A DNA stretch of 54,780 bases from an uncultured Pelagibacteraceae bacterium. GTDB lineage: Bacteria; Pseudomonadota; Alphaproteobacteria; Pelagibacterales; Pelagibacteraceae. Numbering within the stretch: position 1 is the first letter of the stretch; every line of letters starts with the position of its first letter. Shown piece after piece: positions 1 to 8,370 of this stretch. The position numbers and the translations under genes were made by a program. The notes under the pieces were generated by a model that was not told the DNA's origin, did no database searches, and saw only the letters and a list, made by a program, of their open reading frames with translations. The stretch spans positions 1-54,780 of the forward strand of contig CACDOD010000006.1 of the NCBI GenBank assembly GCA_902554335.1. Reading direction: 5' to 3'.

Positions 1-192
1 ACATCTTTAGAACTCATAAGAAAAATTTCAATTTTGTTATACCCAGTAATTCCAAATAGCGCATTGAAAGCTCTTAATATATTTCATATTAAAGAAACAG
101 AAATCAATATAGAAAGTATAAAAAATAACGAATTTTTAAATACAGGAATGAAATTAAATAAAATAAATATATTATTTGATAAGATAGGATAA
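1..192 (+). CDS. metG: Methionyl-tRNA synthetase, C-terminal end (partial)
   Basis: An open frame runs from the first base to TAA at 190-192 and gives 63 residues. The tail contains ILLYPVIPNSALKAL and ends near KINILFDKIG, which resembles the end of the anticodon-binding helical domain of MetRS (ILLYPFIP... followed by a terminal LF-x-KI). The catalytic part lies outside the window. MetRS charges initiator and elongator tRNA-Met in the cytoplasm. tatD starts 1 nt after the stop, and metG-tatD adjacency is common in proteobacteria. Identification rests on a short tail, so confidence is moderate to high rather than full. Confidence 0.78.
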   Translation, partial: TSLELIRKISILLYPVIPNSALKALNIFHIKETEINIESIKNNEFLNTGMKLNKINILFDKIG

Positions 193-193
193 T

Positions 194-958
194 ATGATTG
201 ACTCACATTGTCATTTAGACCATGAACCTTTGTACGAAAATATTAATGAAATTATTCAAAGATCTAAAAATGTTGGTATAACTAAATTACTTACTATTTG
301 TACAAACATTGATAGTTTTCAAAATATAAAAAAAATCATTAATATAGATCCGATCATTTATGGTACTTTTGGTATACATCCACATGAAGCTGATAAAAAT
401 CTAATATCAAAATCTGAAATTATAGAAAATTCAAAATTTTCAGATAAAATAATTGGAATAGGGGAAACTGGGTTAGATTTTTTTTATAATAATAGCATTA
501 AAAAAAATCAAATTGAAAGTTTTGAAAACCATATAAATGCTTGCTTAGAGTTGAATCTTCCATTGATTGTTCATTCTCGAAGTGCTGAGAATGAAACTTT
601 TAATGTATTAAATAATTACAAAAATTCAGAAATTAAAATTTTAATGCATTGTTTTACAGGAACTCTTGAATTTGCTAAAAAGTTAATGGATTTTAATTGT
701 TTTTTTTCCGCTAGTGGAATTATAACATTCAAAAATTCATCAAATTTAAGAGATACTTTTGAATTTATACCTAATGATAAAATTATAATTGAAACCGACA
801 GCCCATTTTTAGCACCTGTACCTATGCGTGGGAAAAAGAATGAACCAAGTTTTATCAAATACACTTTAGATCAATTAGCAAAAATTAAAAAAAGTACCCT
901 AGAAAATATGGATAAAATCACAACTGATAATTTTGATAAACTTTTTTTTTCAAAATGA
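194..958 (+). CDS. tatD: TatD family metal-dependent hydrolase/deoxyribonuclease
   Basis: The 254-residue protein has the usual TatD length and a TIM-barrel amidohydrolase pattern. It shows N-terminal HxH in MIDSHCHLDH, the metal-bridging Glu in GIGETGLDF, then His in IVHSRS and MHCFTG, and the final Asp in IIETDSPFLAP. TatD proteins are metal-dependent 3'-5' exonucleases implicated in DNA repair and turnover, acting in the cytoplasm. It follows metG by 1 nt and overlaps the next gene by 4 nt (ATGA), so the three genes look like one operon. The exact substrate cannot be told from sequence. Confidence 0.93.
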   Translation: MIDSHCHLDHEPLYENINEIIQRSKNVGITKLLTICTNIDSFQNIKKIINIDPIIYGTFGIHPHEADKNLISKSEIIENSKFSDKIIGIGETGLDFFYNNSIKKNQIESFENHINACLELNLPLIVHSRSAENETFNVLNNYKNSEIKILMHCFTGTLEFAKKLMDFNCFFSASGIITFKNSSNLRDTFEFIPNDKIIIETDSPFLAPVPMRGKKNEPSFIKYTLDQLAKIKKSTLENMDKITTDNFDKLFFSK

Positions 959-1728
959 AGCTTACTTTTATAATACTCGGAAGTGGAAGTTCTTTAGGTG
1001 TACCAAGAATAGACGGCAATTTTGGAAACTGCAACCCAAAGAATAAAAAAAATTATAGAACTAGATGCTCAGCTGTGTTAAGTGCAAAAAATTTTAAATT
1101 ATTGATAGATACTTCCCCAGATGTGCGTCAACAATTTTTACAAAACAAAATAAAAGATTTAGATTGTATTTTTTATACACATCAACATGCAGATCAAACT
1201 CACGGTATAAATGATTTAAGACTTTTCTACTTAAAAAAAAGAAATCAAATACCAGTTTTTGCTAATAAAAGTACATCAAAATATCTTCTAAATACTTTCA
1301 AGTATTGTTTTAAAAGCAAAAATAAATTTTATCCACCAATAATGAAATTGAAAAATCTCAAAAAAAAACATATTTTTTTAAATAATAGAATTATTATAAG
1401 ATCGTTTGAAGTGGCCCATGGGTCAATTAACAGTCTATGCTATACAATTAATAATAAACTAGCTTACGCTAGTGATGTAAGTTTTATTGATAAAAAGAAT
1501 TATTCAAATATCGATAATTTAAAATATCTTGTAATTGATTGTTTAAGAGAGGAACCACATCCCTCACATTACAACTTGGAAAAAATATTAAATCTTGTAG
1601 AACAAATTAGACCTAAATACACAATTTTAACTAACTTAAATAGTTCATTAGATTATTATAAACTAAAAAAAAAATTACCTAAATTTGTTTTTCCTGCTTA
1701 TGATGGAATGAAATTAACTATTAATTAA
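955..1728 (+). CDS. PhnP-like metallo-beta-lactamase fold hydrolase
   Basis: This 257-residue protein belongs to the metallo-beta-lactamase superfamily. The metal motif THQHADQTHG (HxHxDH-type) sits at about residues 77-86, with further ligands in AHGS and in YASDVS, and a closing His in HPSHYNLE. The N-terminal GSGSSLGVPR and the CNPKNKKNYRTRCS stretch match PhnP-type phosphodiesterases, which carry an extra zinc-binding loop. PhnP acts on cyclic phosphodiesters, but outside phn operons the substrate is unknown. The gene is translationally coupled to tatD (4-nt overlap) and overlaps the convergent peroxidase gene by 15 nt. Confidence 0.88.
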   Translation: MKLTFIILGSGSSLGVPRIDGNFGNCNPKNKKNYRTRCSAVLSAKNFKLLIDTSPDVRQQFLQNKIKDLDCIFYTHQHADQTHGINDLRLFYLKKRNQIPVFANKSTSKYLLNTFKYCFKSKNKFYPPIMKLKNLKKKHIFLNNRIIIRSFEVAHGSINSLCYTINNKLAYASDVSFIDKKNYSNIDNLKYLVIDCLREEPHPSHYNLEKILNLVEQIRPKYTILTNLNSSLDYYKLKKKLPKFVFPAYDGMKLTIN

Positions 1729-2265
1729 TTTCTCTATTTTAGATACAATTTTACTTGATGTTGGTTTTGTCAATGATGAAAAGGCATCTTCAATTCTACC
1801 ATGCTTATTAATCAATATTTTGTGAAAATTCCATTTTGGTTTTGCTGTTTTACCAAAATTTTTAACAGCCCATTTATAAACTGGATGAGCATTTTCGCCT
1901 TTTACTTCTGTTATTTCGGTTATAGGAAACGTTATATTAAAATTATACTCACAAAATTTTTTTACCTCTTTATTTGAGTTTTTTTCCTGATTAAATGAAT
2001 TAGATGGCACTGCTATAACCACAAAGTTATTATCTTTATATTTATCCCAAATATTTTGCAAATCATCATACTGCTTTGTAAAACCGCAGTAACTTGCGGT
2101 GTTAACTAACAATATAATTTTATTTTTAAAACTATTAAAATCTAATTCATTTCCTGATACATCATTTATTTTAAAATCATAAAACAATTTTTCATACTTA
2201 GCCAATGCTTTGTCATTAAAAAAAATCATTGTTAATATAATTAAAAGAAATGTTTTTACTCTCAT
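1714..2265 (-). CDS. Glutathione peroxidase family protein, exported
   Basis: This 183-residue thiol peroxidase of the GPx family has a predicted cleavable signal peptide at about residues 1-22 (charged start, hydrophobic FLLIILTMIFF, then AxA-like KALA). The catalytic region is NTASYCGFTKQY with a Cys at position 60 instead of selenocysteine. KWNFHKILI carries the Trp/Asn of the catalytic tetrad. The usual Gln loop is altered to VPSNSFNQE. It probably detoxifies peroxides in the periplasm using thioredoxin-like or glutathione donors. It is last in the zinc-ribbon/nhaA/gpx operon, starting 4 nt after nhaA ends, and its 3' end overlaps the convergent metallo-hydrolase. Confidence 0.92.
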   Translation of the reverse strand: MRVKTFLLIILTMIFFNDKALAKYEKLFYDFKINDVSGNELDFNSFKNKIILLVNTASYCGFTKQYDDLQNIWDKYKDNNFVVIAVPSNSFNQEKNSNKEVKKFCEYNFNITFPITEITEVKGENAHPVYKWAVKNFGKTAKPKWNFHKILINKHGRIEDAFSSLTKPTSSKIVSKIEKLINS

Positions 2266-2269
2266 TATT

Positions 2270-3442
2270 TTATTTATTAGGAGTAAGTAGTATCAAGAAG
2301 TAGCCAAATAAAGTGGATAATAATGACCCAGTTAATACTCCAATTTTAACACCATCCATATACTCAATATTTTCTACAAAAGCTAAATTTCCAACAAATA
2401 AACTCATGGTAAAACCAATACCTGTTAATACACCAACTCCATAAAAATTGTACCAGTTAGAGTTTGAGGGCATTTGTGCAAGTTTTAATTTAATAGATAT
2501 GTAAGAAAATAAAAACACACCAAGTTGCTTACCTAAAAATAATCCAAGAACTATGCCAAGGGGTACTTTATCGAGCAACGATGAAAATGATAAGCCCTCT
2601 AGGGAAACACCTGCATTAGCAAAGGCAAATAATGGCATAATACCATATGCTACATAGGGACTTATTGAATGCTCAATCTTAATAAGTAGTGAAAAATCTT
2701 TTTCTTTATTTCTATGTGGTATTGTAATTGCCAAAAGAACTCCAGCTATTGTTGCGTGAATTCCAGAATTATGAGTAAAATCCCAAAGGAAAATTCCAAC
2801 AACTAAATACGGAAGGAATTTTTTTATATTAAATTTGTTTAAAAGAAGTAAAAGTAAAAAAGTTACCAACATAAGTGATAAATATTTTATGTTCAAATCT
2901 CCAGAATAAAACAAAGCAATAATTAAAATTGCTCCAAGATCATCAATAATTGCTAAAGCAGTTAAAAAAACTTTAAGAGATATTGGTACTCTAGATCCTA
3001 AAAGGGATAATACACCTAAAGAAAAAGCTATATCCGTCGCAGATGGAATTGCCCATCCATTTAATGTATTAGGATCGTTAAAATTTATTGAAACATATAC
3101 TAAAGCTGGCACTAACATTCCACCAACAGCGCCGATTATGGGTAACATTGCTTGTTTAATATTTGAGAGCTCTCCTTGTATAAATTCTCTTTTAATTTCT
3201 AGTGTTACAAAAAAGAAAAAAATTGCCATTAAAGCATCATTTATCCAATGTAAAACACTTAGCTTTAAACCCACTGTATTAAAGCCTATAAAAAGGTATT
3301 GATTTAGAGTATCAAAATATAGATTTGCATAATTAGAGTTGCTTATTATTAAAGCTATTATCGCAGAAAATAATAAAACAAGTCCGCTAGCAGCCTCAAG
3401 TTTGAAAAACCATTTAAAAGAATTAGTTATATTTTTAATCAT
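2270..3442 (-). CDS. nhaA: Na+/H+ antiporter NhaA
   Basis: This 390-residue polytopic inner-membrane protein matches NhaA over its whole length. Signature segments include LEIKREFIQGELS, the unwound-helix and ion-site region WAIPSATDIAFSLGVLSLLG, and the paired aspartates in LTALAIIDDLGAI. These Asp residues correspond to the Na+/H+ binding site of the E. coli protein. It exchanges internal Na+ for external H+ and so handles sodium and pH, which fits a marine organism. It abuts the zinc-ribbon gene with no gap (its ATG ends at 3442 where the upstream stop begins at 3443) and the peroxidase gene follows by 4 nt. Confidence 0.97.
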   Translation of the reverse strand: MIKNITNSFKWFFKLEAASGLVLLFSAIIALIISNSNYANLYFDTLNQYLFIGFNTVGLKLSVLHWINDALMAIFFFFVTLEIKREFIQGELSNIKQAMLPIIGAVGGMLVPALVYVSINFNDPNTLNGWAIPSATDIAFSLGVLSLLGSRVPISLKVFLTALAIIDDLGAILIIALFYSGDLNIKYLSLMLVTFLLLLLLNKFNIKKFLPYLVVGIFLWDFTHNSGIHATIAGVLLAITIPHRNKEKDFSLLIKIEHSISPYVAYGIMPLFAFANAGVSLEGLSFSSLLDKVPLGIVLGLFLGKQLGVFLFSYISIKLKLAQMPSNSNWYNFYGVGVLTGIGFTMSLFVGNLAFVENIEYMDGVKIGVLTGSLLSTLFGYFLILLTPNK

Positions 3443-3901
3443 TTAATTAACAAGATCTTTAAAAAATAATGAAATGTCTTTTAATGATTCATATAAATTA
3501 TTCAATATTAAATCTAATTTTGGGATATAACTATTTAGTTGAAATTTAAAAGTATCTAGTAAAACTATTAAGGCCACTATTGATATAATAAGAACTAGAC
3601 TATTTTTTATTATTTTAGGATTTTTTTTATTTTTCTTAAAATCTTGAACTTCATCTTTTCGATCTTCAATCTTTTTTTCTATTATAGTATCTGTTTTTTC
3701 AATATTGCTATAATCTTCATTAATATCATTGTCGGTAGATATATTTTTTGATAATTCATTTTCGAGTTTAATTGAGCCTTCATTTTTTTTGAAAAACCAT
3801 TTACGTTCACAAAAACCACATTGTAATTCTCTTCCTTCTTTGGGAATTAACGATGCGTTTACATTAAATTTTTTATCACCACAGGGACATGTAATTATCA
3901 T
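3443..3901 (-). CDS. Zinc-ribbon (MJ0042-type) domain protein with one membrane helix
   Basis: This is a 152-residue protein. The N-terminal 38 residues form an MJ0042-type zinc ribbon: Cys5 and Cys7 in ITCPCGDKKF, and Cys28 and Cys31 in LQCGFCERKWFF. A low-complexity charged linker follows (about 40-98), then one hydrophobic helix at about 100-118 (SLVLIISIVALIVLL). Such proteins are common in alphaproteobacteria and their role is not established. Note the first knuckle is CxC instead of CxxC. It heads the nhaA-gpx operon and lies 94 bp from tRNA-Pro, divergently transcribed. Confidence 0.82.
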   Translation of the reverse strand: MIITCPCGDKKFNVNASLIPKEGRELQCGFCERKWFFKKNEGSIKLENELSKNISTDNDINEDYSNIEKTDTIIEKKIEDRKDEVQDFKKNKKNPKIIKNSLVLIISIVALIVLLDTFKFQLNSYIPKLDLILNNLYESLKDISLFFKDLVN

Positions 3902-3958
3902 GTGATCTTTTATACCAGATTCTTGTTAAAATCCTTTCATTTTTGCACTAATTATACT

Positions 3959-3986
3959 TTGAAAATAACATTATGTACTGTATTAG
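3959..3986 (+). promoter_or_regulatory. Possible sigma-70 promoter for tRNA-Pro and following genes
   Basis: TTGAAA (3959-3964) is a good -35 match. After 16 bp comes TATTAG (3981-3986), a weak -10. The expected start falls just before the mature tRNA-Pro 5' end at 3996. It is the only plausible promoter in the 94-bp gap; AT-richness makes chance matches likely. Confidence 0.35.
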
Positions 3987-3995
3987 TATCCCATT

Positions 3996-4072
<77 letters not shown>

Positions 4073-4076
4073 TTAT

Positions 4077-4358
4077 ATGAAAAAAGCAAAAATTTACAAA
4101 CCATCTAAAACTGCAACGCAGTCCGGATTAAAAAAATTTGATAAATGGATTATTGAATATATTACTAACGATCCAACTATCAATCCACTAATGGGTTGGG
4201 AAAGTTCAAATGATACATTTTCTGAATTAAAAATGGAATTTTCTAGTAAAGAATTAGCAATTGAATATGCAAAAAAAAATAAGATTGAATATGAATTAAT
4301 TGAGCCACAAAAAAGGAAAATTGTTAAAAAATCATATTCTGATAATTTTATAAAGTAA
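4077..4358 (+). CDS. NADH dehydrogenase accessory subunit (NDUFS4/18-kDa family)
   Basis: The 93-residue protein matches the 'ETC complex I subunit conserved region' family: MKKAKIYKPSKTATQSG at the start, then WIIEYITND and NPLMGWESSNDT, then the ELAIEYAKKNKIEYEL region. In alphaproteobacteria and mitochondria this subunit stabilises the N-module of complex I on the matrix/cytoplasmic side. I chose the ATG at 4077: a longer frame would begin inside tRNA-Pro at 4029. There is no Shine-Dalgarno site and only 4 nt between the tRNA CCA and the ATG. The next gene starts immediately after its stop. Confidence 0.9.
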   Translation: MKKAKIYKPSKTATQSGLKKFDKWIIEYITNDPTINPLMGWESSNDTFSELKMEFSSKELAIEYAKKNKIEYELIEPQKRKIVKKSYSDNFIK

Positions 4359-5354
4359 ATGTTCAGATTTTTCACATTAAAACACTGGTTTCTATGGTCA
4401 TGGATAGGATCATTCATTATTCTTTCCTCTCTTTGGATACAGGTTAAAATTGATGTCAAAATAAATGAGTGGTTTGGTGAGTTTTACGATATGATACAAA
4501 AAGCTCTTACAGCACCTAATGCTATTACCATAGAGGAATATTGGGCTAGCTTGCTTTCTTTTATTACTTTAGCAGCATTGTATGTGAGTGTAGCTGTGCT
4601 CATTAGTTTTTTTACATCTCACTATTTATTCAGATGGCGTACAGCAATGGTAGAATGGTATCATAGTGTTTATGACAAAGCACGAAAAATTGAAGGTGCA
4701 TCACAACGTGTTCAAGAAGATACAATAAAATTTTCGAGAATAATGGAGTCTTTAGGAACTAGTTTTATTGAGGCCTTAATGATTTTGATTGAATTTATGC
4801 CAATTCTTTTCGGATTAAGTGTTTCTATACCAATATTTTTTTTTGGTGATTGGGATTATGGGTTAATCGTAGGAGCTTTAATATGGTCAGTTGGAGGTAC
4901 AATTTTTTTAATTATTCTTGGATTAATTTTAAGATTAGTTGGTGTGGAGTATGATCTTCAAAAAAAAGAGGCTGCATATCGAAAAATATTAGTAATTGCT
5001 GAAGATGATCAAACCGTTAGACCTAAAACTCTCGAAGAATTATTTGATGGAGTAAGAAGTATTCATTTTTTGAGTTATATTAGATATTTATATTTTAATA
5101 TTGGAAGAATTGCATATTTACAGGCAAATGTATTATCTGCATATGTTTTTTTAGCACCAGCAATTGTTGCTGGAGCCGTTACACTTGGTGTAATGCAACA
5201 AATAATCAGAGCCTTTGGAAGGGTAGAGGGGTCAATGCAATATTTATTAAAGGCATGGCCTACAATAATTGAATTAGCTAGCGTTTATAAAAGATTAAGA
5301 GAATTTGAAAATAAACTTAAATTTGTAGATGATAAAGAACATGCTATAGATTGA
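4359..5354 (+). CDS. BacA/SbmA family peptide transporter
   Basis: This 331-residue inner-membrane protein aligns with SbmA/BacA from its middle onward. Shared blocks include NEWFGEFYDMIQKAL, SHYLFRWRTAMVEWYH, RKIEGASQRVQEDT, YLYFNIGRIAYLQ and the C-terminal TIIELASVYKRLREFE. SbmA is about 406 residues, so roughly 70 N-terminal residues (the first membrane segments) are lacking here, although the frame starts cleanly at ATG directly after the previous stop. SbmA/BacA are proton-driven importers of peptides and related compounds, and BacA-like proteins in other alphaproteobacteria affect very-long-chain fatty acids. Substrate here is unknown. Confidence 0.9.
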   Translation: MFRFFTLKHWFLWSWIGSFIILSSLWIQVKIDVKINEWFGEFYDMIQKALTAPNAITIEEYWASLLSFITLAALYVSVAVLISFFTSHYLFRWRTAMVEWYHSVYDKARKIEGASQRVQEDTIKFSRIMESLGTSFIEALMILIEFMPILFGLSVSIPIFFFGDWDYGLIVGALIWSVGGTIFLIILGLILRLVGVEYDLQKKEAAYRKILVIAEDDQTVRPKTLEELFDGVRSIHFLSYIRYLYFNIGRIAYLQANVLSAYVFLAPAIVAGAVTLGVMQQIIRAFGRVEGSMQYLLKAWPTIIELASVYKRLREFENKLKFVDDKEHAID

Positions 5355-5357
5355 TGG

Positions 5358-6305
5358 ATGTCACTAAATAAAAATCTTATTGAAAAATTAATTGATATTA
5401 CTTCACAAGCAGCGATCTCTTGCTATCCTCATTTAGGAAAAGGGAATAAAATTGTTGCTGATAAAGCGGCAACAGATGTAATGAGATATAATCTAAATAA
5501 ATTAAATATAGATGGTGAGGTAGTGATTGGAGAAGGTGAGTTAGATGAAGCTCCGATGTTATATATTGGTGAAAAATTAGGAAACACTAAAGGTCAAAAA
5601 ATTGATATAGCTGTAGATCCAGTAGAAGGTACAAATTTTGTAGCTAAAAATTTACCAGGAGCAATTTCAGTTTTAGCCATTTCAGAAAAAGGAAATTTAT
5701 TTAAAGCTCCTGAAACATATATGAATAAAATCGCATTTGGACAAAATGTTCCAAAAAATGTAATCGACCTAGATAATACAATTGAAAAAAATATAAAAAA
5801 TCTTTCTGATTATAAAAATAAAAAAATAAAGGATATTACTGTTTGCTTACTTGATAGAGATAGACATTTTGAATTAATAAATTCTATAAAAAAAATTGGA
5901 GCAAAAGTTAAATTAATTACAGATGGTGATGTTGCAGGTGCCTTATTGGTTTCTGATAAAAAATATAATGTAGATATTTTTGCAGGAATCGGTGGAGGTC
6001 CTGAGGGCGTTATAGTTGCATCTGCTTTAGATGCAATGAATTGCAATTTTCAAGGTAGATTTATATTTGAGACAGACAAAGACAAAGCAAGAGCAAAACA
6101 AATGGGAATCAAAGATTTAAATAAAAAATATGAAATAAATGAAATTGTTAAAGGAGATTCTATATTTTGTGCAACAGGTATAACATCGGGAGATTTAATT
6201 AACGGTTTAAAGAAAGATGGTAGTAACTTTCATACAGAAACACTTATAACCCATAAAAGCGAAAATTTAGTTAGTATAATTCATAAAAAATATCTATCTA
6301 AATGA
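5358..6305 (+). CDS. glpX: Class II fructose-1,6-bisphosphatase (GlpX)
   Basis: The 315-residue protein has the GlpX hallmarks: ADKAATDVMRYNLN near the N-terminus, GEGELDEAPMLYIGE, the metal and phosphate motif DPVEGTNFVAKNLPGAIS, then GIGGGPEGVIVASAL and the late CATGITSGDL. It removes the 1-phosphate from fructose-1,6-bisphosphate in gluconeogenesis, using Mn2+/Mg2+. It starts 3 nt after the transporter stop and overlaps recJ by 4 nt, so it lies in a transcript that runs from tRNA-Pro to recJ. No feature suggests a dual sedoheptulose bisphosphatase role, though that activity exists in some relatives. Confidence 0.96.
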   Translation: MSLNKNLIEKLIDITSQAAISCYPHLGKGNKIVADKAATDVMRYNLNKLNIDGEVVIGEGELDEAPMLYIGEKLGNTKGQKIDIAVDPVEGTNFVAKNLPGAISVLAISEKGNLFKAPETYMNKIAFGQNVPKNVIDLDNTIEKNIKNLSDYKNKKIKDITVCLLDRDRHFELINSIKKIGAKVKLITDGDVAGALLVSDKKYNVDIFAGIGGGPEGVIVASALDAMNCNFQGRFIFETDKDKARAKQMGIKDLNKKYEINEIVKGDSIFCATGITSGDLINGLKKDGSNFHTETLITHKSENLVSIIHKKYLSK

Positions 6306-7996
6306 AATCTGTTAATGGAATTAATTGGAAAGAAAATAATATTCCAGAGCGCTTAATTTTAAAAAATAAACAAAAGTACAATATTTCATATCTATTGTCT
6401 AAAATCTTCATAGACAAGAAATATTCAGAAGAAGAAATCCATAATTCAATTTATAAAATACAACAAAAAGAAATAATTTATAAAAATCCAGATTTTGCAG
6501 ATGCTGCTGAATTTATATTTGATTGTTACAAAAATAAAAAAAAAATATTAATTTTTGGCGATTATGATGTTGATGGATATTCCTCAGTATACTTACTTTA
6601 TGATTTTTTAACTAATCTAGATATAAATTGTAATTATTTTATACCAAATCGATTATTAGATGGTTATGGACCAAATAAAATATTATTAGAAAAATTAATT
6701 AATAATAATAATTATGATTTAATTATATTTGTAGATTGTGGCTCTAATTCAGTAGAAGAAATCAAATATTTAGAAATTAATGGTTTAAAGACAATTATTA
6801 TTGATCACCATCAAATACATGAACAAAAAACATTTAAAAAAACTATCCTTATAAACCCACTTAAAAATGTAAAAGATAAACAATTTTTCTCTTTTTGTGC
6901 CACATCATTAGTTTACTTTTTTATTAAATATTTAATAACAACCTTAAAAAAAAAACATAATATAGATTTGAACAAATATTTGTTTTTTTCAGCTATTGCT
7001 ACAATTTGTGATCAAATGCCTTTGAGAGGTAATAATAAATCGATTGTAATTAATGGTCTTAATAACTTTAAATTTAATAATTTCAAAAATTTTAATAAGT
7101 TATTAAATCTTAAAAACCGATTGATGGCTAACGATATTAGTTTTTCTTTAGGCCCAATATTAAATTCAGCTGGTAGATTAGGTTACTCAGATTTACCAAT
7201 AAACTTATTAATTGATAAAAATAAATTAAATATTGATAAAATTTCTGAAAAGCTGATTTTTTTAAATGATAAAAGAAAAAAAATTCAAAGTAAGACGTTT
7301 CAATTATTAAATAAAAATTTAGTTAATTCTAAAATGGAAGTCATATTCAATTATAAGGACAATATCAACGAAGGTTTATTAGGTATTATTGCTGCTAATC
7401 TAGTCGAGCTATATAATAAACCAAGTTTTGTATTAACTAATTCAGGAAAGTTAATAAAATGTTCATCAAGATCTGTTGATGGCTTCGATATTGGTAATAT
7501 TTTTTATTTAGCAATTAAAAAAAAAATTATTCTTAATGGTGGTGGTCATTCAATGGCTGGGGGATGTGTATTAAAAAAAAATAAATTAAAAGATTTTAAA
7601 AAATTTATTAATTCTTGTTATTATAAAAAAATCAAACCATTTGAAAATTCTAAATTATATGTAAGTGAACAAAAAATTGAATCACTTTTATCTTTTGCCA
7701 AACATGACTTAAAAAAATTAGAACCTTTTGGTAATAACAATTCAAATCCACTTTTTTTGGTAAAAAGTAATAAAATTATTAAATTTAAAATTATAAAAGA
7801 GTCGCATCTACAAGTTATAATAAAAAATAAAAGTTATAAATCTTATTCAGGTTTTGCATTTAATGTAATTGGTACAAAATTAGGTCAAGTATTAATGAAT
7901 TCAAAAAAAGAAATTGATTTAATTTTACAAATCAACAATAGATTTATCCAAAAAAACAGTGATTTTAATTTAATAATTAAAGACGCAATAGCCTGA
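6302..7996 (+). CDS. recJ: Single-stranded-DNA-specific exonuclease RecJ
   Basis: This 564-residue protein has the RecJ/DHH phosphoesterase motifs in order: IFGDYDVDGYSSV (motif I), IFVDCGSNS, IIIDHHQ (DHH motif), then SAGRLG and the DHHA1 segment GGGHSMAGGC. A C-terminal OB-like region follows. RecJ digests 5'-ended single strands in RecFOR recombination and mismatch or base excision repair. recO lies elsewhere in this window. The gene overlaps glpX by ATGA. It is very lysine- and asparagine-rich, in line with the AT bias. tRNA-Glu follows 45 nt after the stop. Confidence 0.95.
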   Translation: MKSVNGINWKENNIPERLILKNKQKYNISYLLSKIFIDKKYSEEEIHNSIYKIQQKEIIYKNPDFADAAEFIFDCYKNKKKILIFGDYDVDGYSSVYLLYDFLTNLDINCNYFIPNRLLDGYGPNKILLEKLINNNNYDLIIFVDCGSNSVEEIKYLEINGLKTIIIDHHQIHEQKTFKKTILINPLKNVKDKQFFSFCATSLVYFFIKYLITTLKKKHNIDLNKYLFFSAIATICDQMPLRGNNKSIVINGLNNFKFNNFKNFNKLLNLKNRLMANDISFSLGPILNSAGRLGYSDLPINLLIDKNKLNIDKISEKLIFLNDKRKKIQSKTFQLLNKNLVNSKMEVIFNYKDNINEGLLGIIAANLVELYNKPSFVLTNSGKLIKCSSRSVDGFDIGNIFYLAIKKKIILNGGGHSMAGGCVLKKNKLKDFKKFINSCYYKKIKPFENSKLYVSEQKIESLLSFAKHDLKKLEPFGNNNSNPLFLVKSNKIIKFKIIKESHLQVIIKNKSYKSYSGFAFNVIGTKLGQVLMNSKKEIDLILQINNRFIQKNSDFNLIIKDAIA

Positions 7997-8020
7997 TTAA
8001 CCTTGATTAAATTATTATTT

Positions 8021-8026
8021 TACAAT
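8021..8026 (+). promoter_or_regulatory. Possible -10 element upstream of tRNA-Glu
   Basis: TACAAT matches the -10 consensus at five of six bases and lies 15 bp before the tRNA-Glu 5' end. No convincing -35 is found at 16-18 bp; TTGATT at 8003-8008 is only 12 bp away. It is therefore a weak call. Confidence 0.28.
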
Positions 8027-8041
8027 AGAAAAGCGTCTTCT

Positions 8042-8116
8042 GGTCCCTTCGTCTATCGGTTAGGACACATGGTTTTCATCCATGAAAGAGGGGTTCGATT
8101 CCCCTAGGGACCGCCA
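8042..8116 (+). tRNA. tRNA-Glu (anticodon TTC)
   Basis: This 75-nt tRNA has acceptor GGTCCCT (8042-8048) paired with AGGGACC, discriminator G and encoded CCA. The anticodon stem CATGG/CCATG holds loop TTTTCAT, giving TTC. The T-arm is GGGGTTCGATTCCCC. The start codon of the next gene lies 2 nt after the CCA. It stands at the left edge of the accessory-looking segment; I found no second copy of its 3' end downstream that would mark an integration duplication. Confidence 0.97.
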
Positions 8117-8118
8117 AA

Positions 8119-8370
8119 ATGACATATTTTGTATATTTACTAGTTGCTCATCTTAAAAATAACAAAAAAGTTTCGTACGTAGGTTATACAAATGATATTA
8201 AAAAAAGACTTAATTTACACAATTCTGGAAAAGGTGCAAAGTTTACAAGAGGAAAACAATGGAAGTTAGTTTATTATGAAAAATATGATTCAAAATCTAC
8301 AGCAATGAAAAATGAAATTAAATTAAAGAAAGATTATAAATTACGAAAAAAAATTATTTTAAACAAATGA
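8119..8370 (+). CDS. GIY-YIG domain protein (UPF0213/YhbQ-like)
   Basis: The 83-residue protein is a stand-alone GIY-YIG domain. FVYLL and YVGYTNDIKKRLNLHN are the two nuclease half-motifs, followed by GKGAKFTRGKQWKLVYYE, typical of the small UPF0213 group. Members are related to the UvrC and Slx1 nuclease domains and may act on branched or damaged DNA, but most are uncharacterised. The ATG is 2 nt after the tRNA-Glu CCA, so it must be translated either from a tRNA-mRNA cotranscript or as a near-leaderless product after tRNA maturation. It overlaps the following glycosyltransferase gene by 4 nt. Confidence 0.88.
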   Translation: MTYFVYLLVAHLKNNKKVSYVGYTNDIKKRLNLHNSGKGAKFTRGKQWKLVYYEKYDSKSTAMKNEIKLKKDYKLRKKIILNK

